Made by a program: the position numbers and the translations under genes
Origin: Myxococcales bacterium
GTDB taxonomy: Bacteria; Myxococcota_A; Bradymonadia; UBA7976; UBA1532
Reading direction: 5' to 3'
Assembly: GCA_020633555.1 (NCBI GenBank)
Contig: JACKDL010000043.1
Location: 1 to 41,184 of the forward strand
DNA: 41,184 nt
Part shown: piece after piece, positions 29,464-39,035 of the stretch
How the letters are laid out: each line of letters begins with the position of its first letter
Numbering within the stretch: the first letter of the stretch is position 1
Notes under the pieces: generated by a model
The model's input: the letters and a program-made list of their open reading frames with translations, nothing else
Database searches by the model: none
What the model was told of the DNA's origin: nothing

Positions 29464-32400
29464 GTGCCGAGCGTGTTGCGGGCGGGATTCATCAGTGCGT
29501 GGGCCGCGGCCCTGGCCGTTGCGTGTGTGCCGCAGGGCGGTGGCGGCGGCGAGGTCATCACCCCGCCCGACCAGGGCGTGCGCGCCGATGGGGGGGGCGG
29601 CGGCGCCGGGGGCGCGCCCATGCAGGACATGCGGGTGCCCCTGGACATGGCCCCGGTGCCGCAGTGCGCCAACGGCGTGGACGACGACGACGACGGCCTG
29701 ATCGACCTGCGCGATCCCGGCTGCGGCAGCGCCGCCGACGACGACGAGTCGGACGATCCGCCCCCGCCCGCCTGCGCCAACGGCGAGGACGACGACGGCG
29801 ACGGCTTCATCGACTTCCCCGAGGACCCGGGCTGCGGCTCCGACCAGGACGACGACGAGGGCGACGACGTGGCCCCGCTGCCGCAGTGCCTGGACGGCAC
29901 CGACAACGACGGCGACGGCTATGTGGATCTGGCCGATCCCGGGTGCGCCAGCGCGGCCGATCCCCGCGAGTCCGATCCCGAGGAGCGCCCGGTCTGCGCC
30001 AACGGCCTGGACGACGACAGCGACGGCATCATCGACTTCCCCATGGATCCGGGCTGCTCGGCCGCGGGCGACGACGACGAGACCGATCTGGCCATGCCGC
30101 CCGCCTGCGCCAACGGCCGCGACGACGACGGCGACGGCCACGTGGACTACCCCGAGGATCCGGGCTGCGCCGGGCGCGGCGACCGGGACGAGGGCGATCC
30201 CCCGATCATCCCGGGCTGCGCCGACGGGGTGGACAACGACCGCGACGGCGCCACCGACTGGCCCGCCGACCGGGGCTGCACCTCGGCCGCCGACACCACC
30301 GAGGCCGCCACCTGCGGCCGCGACCGCGACGCCGTCGAGCTGGCCGGCCCCGGCAGCGTCCAGGGCTCCACCCGCGGCGCCCCCTTCGCCGAGGAGGGGA
30401 GCTGCGGCGGCCGCGGCGCCAGCGAGACCGTGTACGTCTATCGCCTGGAGCGGGCCGTCGAGGCCTTGTCCGTGCGCACCCGCGGGGTGGGGCAGCAGCC
30501 GCTGGAGACCACGCTGTATGTGCGCCGCGCCTGCCTGGATCCGCAGACCGAGCTGGCCTGCAGCCGCGAGCGCGCGGACGCGATGGCCGAGAACGGGGTG
30601 ACGCTCGAGAACCCCGCCGCCGGCGAGTACTTCATCGTGGTGGACGGGGCCACCGGCGCCTCGGGCACCTTCGAGCTCACCGTCGAGGAGGTGCCCCTGG
30701 CGGCGTGCCTGAACGGCGAGGATGACGACGGCGACGGCCGCGTTGACTTCCCCAACGACCCCGGCTGCACCCGCGCGAGCGACCGCGACGAGACCGATCC
30801 GCTCACCCCGCCCGCCTGCGCGAACGACGAGGACGATGACGGCGACGGTCAGGTGGACTTCCCGCTGGATCCCGGCTGCCGCTCGGCGGCCGACCGCGAC
30901 GAGGCGGACCTCTGCGGCCCCGGCGTGCGCTTCGAGGACTACCCGGTGGGCGAGCCCTTCTACCTGGGCGACACCCAGGGCGGCACCCAGCAGTTCCAGG
31001 GCACCTGCGGCGGCGGCGGCGTGGAGCGGATCCTGGCGTACGAGAACCCGTTCAACGCCCGCATCACCTTCAGCGTCAACCACCCCGAAACCCAAGACAA
31101 CACGGTGCTCTACGTGCGCAGCGATTGCGACGGCGCCAACAGCGAGCTGGCCTGCAGCGCGGGCGACGCCCGCAACCAGATCACCAAGGGCAGCGTGACC
31201 CTGGAGCGCGTGGCCCCCGGCACCCTCTTCATCTTCGTCGACCAGAACTTCGGCCTGGGCGGTGGCTTCAAGCTCACCGCCGAGGTGGAGCGCCTGCCGC
31301 CCGGCTGCAGCGACGAGACCGACAACGACGAGGACGGCTTCGTGGACGCCGACGACGTGGGCTGCAGCGGCCCCGACGACGAGGACGAGCGCGATCCCGA
31401 TCCCGAGGCCGGCGATCCCTTGCCCGCCTGCTACAACCAGGCCGATGACGACGGCGACGGCTTCGTGGACTTTCCGCTCGATCCCGGCTGCGACAGCAAG
31501 GGCGACGTGGACGAGGCCGATCCCGCCCAGCCTCCTCAGTGCGCCAACGGGCTGGATGACGACGGCGACGGCGTCATCGACTTCCCCGAGGACGTGGGCT
31601 GTGTGGCTGCTGGCGACGACGACGAGGGCGACGCCAACCGCCCCCAGTGCACCAACCGCATCGACGACGATCAGGACGGCCTGACCGACTACCCGCTGGA
31701 TCCAGGCTGCGCCGGCGCGGGCGACCGCAGCGAGCGCGACGAGCCCACGCCCCCGGCCTGTGCCGATCAGCGCGACAACGACCGCGACGGGCTGGTGGAC
31801 TTCCCCTTCGACCCGGGCTGCGCTGCCGCGGGCGACGCCAGCGAGGCGGATCCGGCGGTGCCCGCCGCCTGCAGCAACGGCCTGGACGACGACGGCGACG
31901 GCATCATCGACTTCCCGCGCGACCCCGGCTGCTCGGCCAGCGGCGACACCAGCGAGGCGGATCCGGCCTTCGCGCCCCAGTGCGCCAACGGCCTCGACGA
32001 TGACCGCAACGGCCGCGTGGACTGGCCCGACGACCCGGGCTGCCGCTTCGCCGGCGACCCCACCGAGAGCAGCGACGGCGCGGTGTCGGCCCGCTGCGCC
32101 GACGGCATCGACAACGACGACGACGGCGCCATCGACCTGGCCGATCGCGGCTGCCAGGACGCCCGCGACGACGACGAGACCGACCCCCTGGACGATCCCG
32201 CCTGCGACAACGGGGTGGATGACGACGAGGACAACATCATCGACTGGCCCGACGACGACGGCTGCGCTGCCCGCGGCGATCTGTGCGAGCAGCCCGGGTT
32301 CGGGCTGTGCGACGGCCGCTGCCTGGATCTACAGAACGACGTGGCCAACTGTGGGCGCTGCGGACGAGCCTGCAGCGAGGGCGTCGAGTGCAACGAGGGG

Positions 32401-33009
32401 CGCTGCGGCGAGCTGCGCGACGAGATCCTCATGTGTGGCCGCAGCAGCCGCGACGCCAACCAGTTCGTGGTGGGCGCCCTGGCCGAGGCGGGGGTGCGGG
32501 TGCGGGTGAACCTGAACGGCTGCGACCCCACCCCCGACACCCAGGCCGTGCTGGTGCCCCGCGGCGGCGTGAACCTGTTCACCCAGAACAGCGCCGCCAT
32601 CCAGGCCTATGTGCAGGACGGCGGCATCGTCATCAGCGAGTACAACATCAGCGACGAGGTCTACAACGGGCTGTTCCCCGAGCGGGTCGTGCAGGGCAAC
32701 CGCAACGGGAGCTGCCGCGACAACATCCAGCCGGTGACCCAGGCCAACCCCCAGGACCCCTTCTGGCAGTGGAACCGCTTCGTGGCGCTGCCCGCGGCCA
32801 ACTCGGGCTGCGGCCACACCGTCGACGCCTTCCCTGGCGTGACCGTGCTGGGCGGCTGGGCGGCCAACGCCAACTTCATCGGCTACCGCGATCTGGGCGC
32901 CGGCCGAGCCTGGCTGCTGGACATCGACTGGCAGGACTCGGACGCCGGCTTCACCGAGGAGAGCGTGTTCCTGATGGCGTCCATGATCGCCAACGGCCCG
33001 GTGCGCTGA
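29464..33009 (+). CDS. Large DxDG-repeat lipoprotein with two beta-sandwich inserts and a C-terminal GATase1-like domain
   Basis: A 1181-residue surface lipoprotein. The signal peptide ends AVAC, followed by a Gly-rich then PLDMAP tether. Seventeen repeats of about 40 residues follow, of form CANGxDDDGDG … DxGC; each pairs two Cys and has an Asp-rich DxDxDG loop of calcium-binding type. After repeat 6 (~285-410) and repeat 8 (~485-610) lie two related beta domains resembling bacterial pre-peptidase C-terminal domains (TTLYVRRAC / NTVLYVRSDC; GEYFIVVDG / GTLFIFVDQ). Next is a Cys module CGRCGRACSEGVEC (~960), then a ~200-residue domain with LMCGRSSRDANQF, YVQDGGIVISEYN and AWLLDIDWQDS that recalls glutamine-amidotransferase-like folds. 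GTG 29464 has GGGGGGAGG ahead. Probably an adhesin or surface-layer component; function unknown. Confidence 0.85.
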   Translation: MPSVLRAGFISAWAAALAVACVPQGGGGGEVITPPDQGVRADGGGGGAGGAPMQDMRVPLDMAPVPQCANGVDDDDDGLIDLRDPGCGSAADDDESDDPPPPACANGEDDDGDGFIDFPEDPGCGSDQDDDEGDDVAPLPQCLDGTDNDGDGYVDLADPGCASAADPRESDPEERPVCANGLDDDSDGIIDFPMDPGCSAAGDDDETDLAMPPACANGRDDDGDGHVDYPEDPGCAGRGDRDEGDPPIIPGCADGVDNDRDGATDWPADRGCTSAADTTEAATCGRDRDAVELAGPGSVQGSTRGAPFAEEGSCGGRGASETVYVYRLERAVEALSVRTRGVGQQPLETTLYVRRACLDPQTELACSRERADAMAENGVTLENPAAGEYFIVVDGATGASGTFELTVEEVPLAACLNGEDDDGDGRVDFPNDPGCTRASDRDETDPLTPPACANDEDDDGDGQVDFPLDPGCRSAADRDEADLCGPGVRFEDYPVGEPFYLGDTQGGTQQFQGTCGGGGVERILAYENPFNARITFSVNHPETQDNTVLYVRSDCDGANSELACSAGDARNQITKGSVTLERVAPGTLFIFVDQNFGLGGGFKLTAEVERLPPGCSDETDNDEDGFVDADDVGCSGPDDEDERDPDPEAGDPLPACYNQADDDGDGFVDFPLDPGCDSKGDVDEADPAQPPQCANGLDDDGDGVIDFPEDVGCVAAGDDDEGDANRPQCTNRIDDDQDGLTDYPLDPGCAGAGDRSERDEPTPPACADQRDNDRDGLVDFPFDPGCAAAGDASEADPAVPAACSNGLDDDGDGIIDFPRDPGCSASGDTSEADPAFAPQCANGLDDDRNGRVDWPDDPGCRFAGDPTESSDGAVSARCADGIDNDDDGAIDLADRGCQDARDDDETDPLDDPACDNGVDDDEDNIIDWPDDDGCAARGDLCEQPGFGLCDGRCLDLQNDVANCGRCGRACSEGVECNEGRCGELRDEILMCGRSSRDANQFVVGALAEAGVRVRVNLNGCDPTPDTQAVLVPRGGVNLFTQNSAAIQAYVQDGGIVISEYNISDEVYNGLFPERVVQGNRNGSCRDNIQPVTQANPQDPFWQWNRFVALPAANSGCGHTVDAFPGVTVLGGWAANANFIGYRDLGAGRAWLLDIDWQDSDAGFTEESVFLMASMIANGPVR
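29659..32279 (+). repeat. Seventeen coding repeats (DxDG/calcium-loop type), ~120 bp period
   Basis: The DNA is a diverged tandem array rich in GACGACGAC and GGCGACGGC, interrupted by two non-repeat inserts. Copy starts correspond to the CANG / CLDG / CADG / CTNR segments. Copies differ at many codons, so the array is old and selected at protein level rather than a recent expansion. Confidence 0.8.
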
Positions 33010-33022
33010 GCCCCACCTGAGC

Positions 33023-33048
33023 GCCGCCCGGCCTCGCGGCGGGGCGGC
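33023..33048. terminator. Candidate hairpin between convergent genes
   Basis: GCCGCCC pairs with GGGCGGC around a 12-base GC-rich loop. It sits in the 49-bp gap between the convergent DxDG lipoprotein and kinase genes. There is no T-tract on either side, so it is only a candidate. Confidence 0.35.
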
Positions 33049-33058
33049 TCCAACTCAC

Positions 33059-34869
<1,811 letters not shown>

Positions 34870-34987
34870 GCCGCCCCCCGCAGGGTGACCCCCGCGCCAA
34901 TCCTCCACCACCGCCGACAATCTAGCCCACGGCGCGGCCGGGGCCAACCCGCGGTGTCCGCATTTGCAGGGCGGTCGTGGGCGCGGG

Positions 34988-36425
34988 TCAGGGCAGGCGC
35001 GCGGCGTGGCGGATCACCATGACTCGGCGCTCGGTCAGGTGCTCCAGCGCGTACCGGATGCCCTCGCGGCCCAGGCCCGAGGCCTTCACCCCGCCGTAGG
35101 GCATGCTGTCCACCCGCATCGACGGGATGTCGTTGATGACCACGCCCCCCACCTCCAGGTGCTCGAAGGCGTAGTGGGCCTTGTGCAGATCCCGTGTGAA
35201 GACGCCGGCTTGCAGCCCGAAGTCGCTGCGATCCACCACCTGGCAGGCGGCCTTGAAGTCGGTGAAGGGCTCCAGCGTGGCCACCGGCCCGAACACCTCC
35301 TGGCAGCTCACGGGGGCTTCATGGGGCACGCCTCCAGCCAGGTGGGCGCCACGTAGGGGCCCCCTGGCGGGTGCCGCCGCACAGCAGCGTCGCCCCGCGC
35401 GCCACCGCGTCGGCCACCCACGCCTCGACCCGCCGGGCTTCGCGCTCGCTCACCAGGGGGCCGATGAAGGTGTCCTCGTCCAGCGGGTGCCCGGTCTTCA
35501 GGGCCTGCGCCGCGGCCACCAGGCGGGCCTTCAAGGTCTCGTAGATGTCGGCGTGGATCAGCACCCGCTGCACGCTGATGCAGCTCTGGCCCGACTGGTA
35601 GAAGGCGCCCAGGGTCAGCCGATCAACCACGTCGTCCAGATCGGCGTCGGCGTCCACGATGCAGCCCGCGTTGCCGCCCAGCTCCAGGGCCACGTGCTTC
35701 ATGCCGGCCTTGGCCTTCAGCGCCCAGCCCACCTCGGGCGAGCCGGTGAAGCTCAGCGCGCGGATACGCGGGTCCTCCACCAGGGGCGCCGCCGTGGCCG
35801 GATCGCACGGCAGGATGCTGAAGGCGCCCTCGGGCAGATCGCACGCCGCCAGGATCTCGCCCAGCAGCACCGCGCTCACCGGCGTGGCCGACGCCGGCTT
35901 CAGCACGAAGGGGCAGCCGGCGGCCAGGGCGGGCGCCACCTTGTGGGCCACCAGGTTCAGCGGGAAGTTGAAGGGCGTGATGAAGGCCGCGGGCCCCACG
36001 GGCACCCGGCGCACGATGGCCTGGTAGGGCTCGCCCCGCGGCGAGATGTCCAGCGGCAGCCACTCGCCCCCCTGGCGCACGGCCTCCTCGGCCGCGATGC
36101 GCACCGTGTCGACGGTGCGGGTGATCTCGCCACGGGCGTAGGTGATGGGCTTGCCGGCCTCGACGGCCAGCGCCCGGGCCAGCGCCTCGTGGCGGGCCTC
36201 GATGGCCCCCAGCACTTGCATGAGCACCGCCTGGCGCTTCCAGCCGGGCAGGGCGCGCATGGCCGGGGCCGCCCCGTGTGCCGCGGCCAGGGCGCGCTCC
36301 ACCGCGTCGGCGTCGGCCCGGCCCACGGTGGCGAAGGGCTCGCCGGTGGCCTTGTCGGTGACGGTCAGCGTACCGGCACCCGGCTCGGGGCGGTTGGCGA
36401 CGTAGATGGGGTAGGTGGGCAGCAT
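34988..36425 (-). pseudogene. Aldehyde dehydrogenase (NAD(P)-dependent), frame broken by two apparent 1-base deletions
   Basis: ALDH superfamily oxidation of an aldehyde to the acid. Seen: PFNFPLNLVAHKVAPALA, FVLKPASATP, FTGSPEVGW, ELGGN, and the catalytic Cys in YQSGQSCISVQR (~residue 282). The C-terminal motif EVFGPV and GGVKASGLGREG lie in another frame (34988-35329). The frame is lost after LLCGGTRQGAP. Adding one base in the run at 35356-35363 restores YVAPTWLE, and one more near 35330 restores GVPHEAPVSC. Corrected length is 1440 bp (479 residues), the normal ALDH size. ATG 36425 has GGAGG six bases upstream; it is divergent from the esterase gene. Assembly error or a recent pseudogene; substrate unknown. 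Confidence 0.75.
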
Positions 36426-36566
36426 GGCGGGCCTCCACGGGCAGGGGGCGACAGTCTGGCGCAAGCGCTCTCTCGCCGCCACGGGGGGCCTTCGGGCCAG
36501 CCCGCTTGAGTCACAGCGACGCGCCCCGCACTATCGGCGGACTGGTCGAGCACCAGCGAGGGGACA

Positions 36567-37424
36567 ATGGCGATTCGAAGGGTGTTCCACCCCGTGGGGG
36601 CGGCGCTGGGCCGCACCCGCACGGGCGGTGCGGTGCGCGCGCTGGCCAGCATGCGCGGCCCGCTGCCCGACGAGGATCCACCCGCCGTGGTGGGCGCCCG
36701 TTACCGCGGCGCCGCCCGCGGCCGCGCGCCGCTGGCCGACGTGTGGCTGCCCGACGGCCCCGGGCCCCACCCCAGCGTGGTGTGGGTGCACGGCGGCGGG
36801 TTCGCGGTGGGCCACCGCCAGATGAAGCCCATGCGCTACCTGGCAACCGCCTGCCGCCGGGCCGGGATGGCCGTGCTCAGCTTCGACTACCGGCTGGTGT
36901 TCCGGGGCGGCCGCCTGGACGAGGCGGTGGACGACGTGGTGGCCGCCGTGGAGTGGTGGGCCGGTCAGAGCCACGCCTACAACCTGGACGCGGGCCGCGT
37001 GGCCCTCGGCGGCCTGAGCGCCGGCGGCTGCCTGATGCTGCTGGCTGCGCCGCGCCTCCAAGATCGCCTGGCCGCCGCCGTCAGCGTCTTCTCGCTCTAC
37101 GACATCGCGGGCCTGGACCGCGGGCCCGCCCGGCTGCTCGGGCGCCTGGCGGCCGGCCCCGATCCCGCCCTGCGCCGGGCCCGCTCACCCGTGGCGGCGG
37201 CGCCGCTGCACCGCCCCCTGCTGGTGCTGCACGGCACGGACGACAGCCTGGTGCCCGTGGCGCAGGCCCAGGCCTATGTGGCCCAGCGCCAGGCGGCGGG
37301 GCTGCCCACCACCGCCCGCATCTACCCGGGTGAGCCCCACGCCTTCTTCAACGTGCCCCAGGCGCCCATCGCCGCCCGGGCCGCCGCCGACGTCACCGCC
37401 TGGCTGCGGGAGCGGCTGGCGTGA
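36567..37424 (+). CDS. Alpha/beta-hydrolase esterase (HSL/BD-FAE-like)
   Basis: A 285-residue cytosolic-type esterase. Seen: oxyanion-hole motif WVHGGGF (His75), nucleophile elbow GGLSAGG (Ser151), acid in HGTDDSLVP (Asp225/226) and His258 in YPGEPHAFF, so the triad is complete. This arrangement is that of hormone-sensitive-lipase and kynurenine-formamidase-like carboxylesterases. ATG 36567 has GAGGGG upstream. Its stop overlaps the next GTG start as GTGA, implying coupled translation with the exported protein downstream. Specific ester unknown. Confidence 0.9.
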   Translation: MAIRRVFHPVGAALGRTRTGGAVRALASMRGPLPDEDPPAVVGARYRGAARGRAPLADVWLPDGPGPHPSVVWVHGGGFAVGHRQMKPMRYLATACRRAGMAVLSFDYRLVFRGGRLDEAVDDVVAAVEWWAGQSHAYNLDAGRVALGGLSAGGCLMLLAAPRLQDRLAAAVSVFSLYDIAGLDRGPARLLGRLAAGPDPALRRARSPVAAAPLHRPLLVLHGTDDSLVPVAQAQAYVAQRQAAGLPTTARIYPGEPHAFFNVPQAPIAARAAADVTAWLRERLA

Positions 37425-38293
37425 GGGGTTGGCTGCGGGGTGTGCTGACCGGGGTCATCACGCTGGCTGTCCTGCTGGCGCTGCCCGCGCCGGCGACCGC
37501 GGATCTGCGCCTGCTCACGGCGGCCCGCTGGCGCATCAACCGCCCGGGGCTGGGCTTCTTCAACGACCTGGGCTGGCGCCGGGGCCTGTACCCCAAGAAC
37601 GACAGCCTGATCCTGCAGGGCTGCTTCGTCGAGGGCGGCCTGGTGGCCCAGGTGAGCCCGGCCTCGCTGCACCCGGGCGTGTACGTGCAGGCGGTGCCCG
37701 TCGCGCCCATCCTCTTGCGGGCCTCCATCCAGCGCCTGGAGTTCTTCGGCAACTTCGGCATGCTGATGACCTTCGACAGCCCCCAGGCCGACTGGTCGCC
37801 CCCCGAGCTGCACGAGCGCCAGCAGAAGGACGGCCAGCTCAGCGGCGGCTGGTACGGCGAGCTGCGCGCCCAGCTCCGCCTGAAGGTGAAGCGGGTGGTG
37901 ACCCTGCACGAGCAGCGCGTGGGCTGGTTCCGCGCCGATCTGGATGTCGTGGGCGCCGATCAGGGCTGGTACGAGCCCATCAACGACCTCCTCATGGCCC
38001 AGACCGACTGGCTGCACACCATGAAGACCACCGTGGGCGCGCTGGCCTTCGGCGACCTGAACCACGAGTTCCTGGTCGTGGCGCTGCACTGGGAGCGCTA
38101 CAAGGTGCGCGAGGCGGGCACGCTGCGGCACATCGCCGGCCTGGTGGGCCTGGGGCGGCCGCGCATGGACTGGTGGGGGGCGCCCAGCTTCGGGCTGCTG
38201 CTGGGGCTGATGCCCGTGGACGACCACCGGGCCGGCTACCCCTATGTGGGGGGCTTCGCGAACTTCAGCTTCAGCCTGGCCGGGGATCCCTGA
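37421..38293 (+). CDS. Exported protein, probable outer-membrane beta-barrel
   Basis: A 290-residue protein with a Sec signal (LAVLLALPAPATA). The mature part is rich in alternating hydrophobic/aromatic strands (YVQAVPVAPILLRASIQ, LGLLLGLMPVDD) and ends in a beta-strand-like YVGGFANFSFSLAG. These features suggest a small outer-membrane barrel, but I do not recognise a family. GTG 37421 overlaps the esterase stop by four bases. It converges on the Met-rich helical protein with only 14 bp between stop codons. Confidence 0.65.
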   Translation: MRGWLRGVLTGVITLAVLLALPAPATADLRLLTAARWRINRPGLGFFNDLGWRRGLYPKNDSLILQGCFVEGGLVAQVSPASLHPGVYVQAVPVAPILLRASIQRLEFFGNFGMLMTFDSPQADWSPPELHERQQKDGQLSGGWYGELRAQLRLKVKRVVTLHEQRVGWFRADLDVVGADQGWYEPINDLLMAQTDWLHTMKTTVGALAFGDLNHEFLVVALHWERYKVREAGTLRHIAGLVGLGRPRMDWWGAPSFGLLLGLMPVDDHRAGYPYVGGFANFSFSLAGDP

Positions 38294-38316
38294 TCACTGG
38301 CCCCTGATCACTGGCC
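38289..38316. repeat. Tandem 14-bp duplication carrying both convergent stop codons
   Basis: CCTGATCACTGGCC occurs twice, back to back (38289-38302 and 38303-38316). Because TGATCA reads TGA on both strands, each unit holds a stop on either strand. Unit 1 ends the plus-strand barrel gene and unit 2 ends the minus-strand helical gene. Confidence 0.8.
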
Positions 38317-38889
38317 CTGCGGCGGCGGCATCATCAGCCCGCCGCCCTGAGCGGCCTGCATCTTCTGCGCGATGGCCTGCAGCTCGGCCTCCATCTCGGC
38401 CACCTTCGGGTTGATCTCGCGCATCTTGGCGCGCACGGCGGTGTCGAGCTCGGTGATCAGCTTCGACAGCTCGGGCTGCTGCAGGACCTCGCGCTCCAGG
38501 CCGGCCAGGCTCATGGCCAGCGCCTGCCCCTCGCGGGCCAGCTTCTCCAGCCCCTCCTGGTTGCCCGCCTTCTGAAGGCCCTCGGCCTCCTTCTGCATGG
38601 CCTCGAGCTGGGCGATCTTCGCCGTCACCGACGGATCCTTCTTGGCCATGGCCGCCTTCACCGCCACGTGCAGGGCGTCGCGCTTCTCGCGCAGGCCCGG
38701 CTCCTCCAGCGCCTTGGCGTGCAGGAGCTGCAGCTTCTGCTGGATCATCATGGCCTTCATCATGTCGGCCTGGGCGGGGTTGGCCCCGGGCATCATGCCG
38801 CCGGGCGGCGGCATCTGGGGGGCCTGGGCCAGGGCGGCGGCGGGCAGGGCCAGGCTCAGCGCGGCGGCGCGGGCGAGGGCACGGATCAT
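38308..38889 (-). CDS. Exported Met-rich helical (coiled-coil) protein of unknown function
   Basis: A 193-residue protein with a signal peptide (RAAALSLALPAAALAQA, cleavage likely after AQA). It has a Met/Pro-rich N-terminal segment (PQMPPPGGMMPG), long charged helices suited to a coiled coil (KIAQLEAMQKEAEGLQ, INPKVAEMEAELQAIAQ) and a GGGLMMPPP tail. The shape recalls periplasmic Skp/OmpH-like helical proteins, but homology is not demonstrable by eye. ATG 38889 has AAGGTG upstream; GTG 38901 is an alternative adding four residues. Confidence 0.75.
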   Translation of the reverse strand: MIRALARAAALSLALPAAALAQAPQMPPPGGMMPGANPAQADMMKAMMIQQKLQLLHAKALEEPGLREKRDALHVAVKAAMAKKDPSVTAKIAQLEAMQKEAEGLQKAGNQEGLEKLAREGQALAMSLAGLEREVLQQPELSKLITELDTAVRAKMREINPKVAEMEAELQAIAQKMQAAQGGGLMMPPPQGQ

Positions 38890-38978
38890 GGCGTCGTTCA
38901 CCTTCGGTCAGGGCGGACCGCGGGCCCGCGCCGGTGGGGCAGCCAAGCGCCGCCTCGGCGCGCACCGTAGCCGAGCGG

Positions 38979-39013
38979 GCGCGCCCGAACCAAGCCTGCT
39001 TGATCGGGCGCGC
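38979..39013. promoter_or_regulatory. 35-bp interrupted palindrome in the divergent promoter region
   Basis: Arms GCGCGCCCGA and TCGGGCGCGC flank an inner inverted repeat, CAAGC-CT-GCTTG, with only a one-base asymmetry (AC versus A). It lies 23 bp before the ATG of the Cys-rich lipoprotein and about 90 bp before the divergent helical protein gene. It could be an operator or a leader RNA hairpin. The surrounding gap 38890-39035 holds nothing else notable. Confidence 0.5.
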
Positions 39014-39035
39014 GCGGCTGGTCGACAGTGCCGCC

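Noticed and set aside
29659..32279. Regular ~120-bp repeats suggesting a CRISPR array
   Set aside because: The repeats are coding and degenerate at the DNA level, encode Asp-rich protein repeats, and no cas gene is present.
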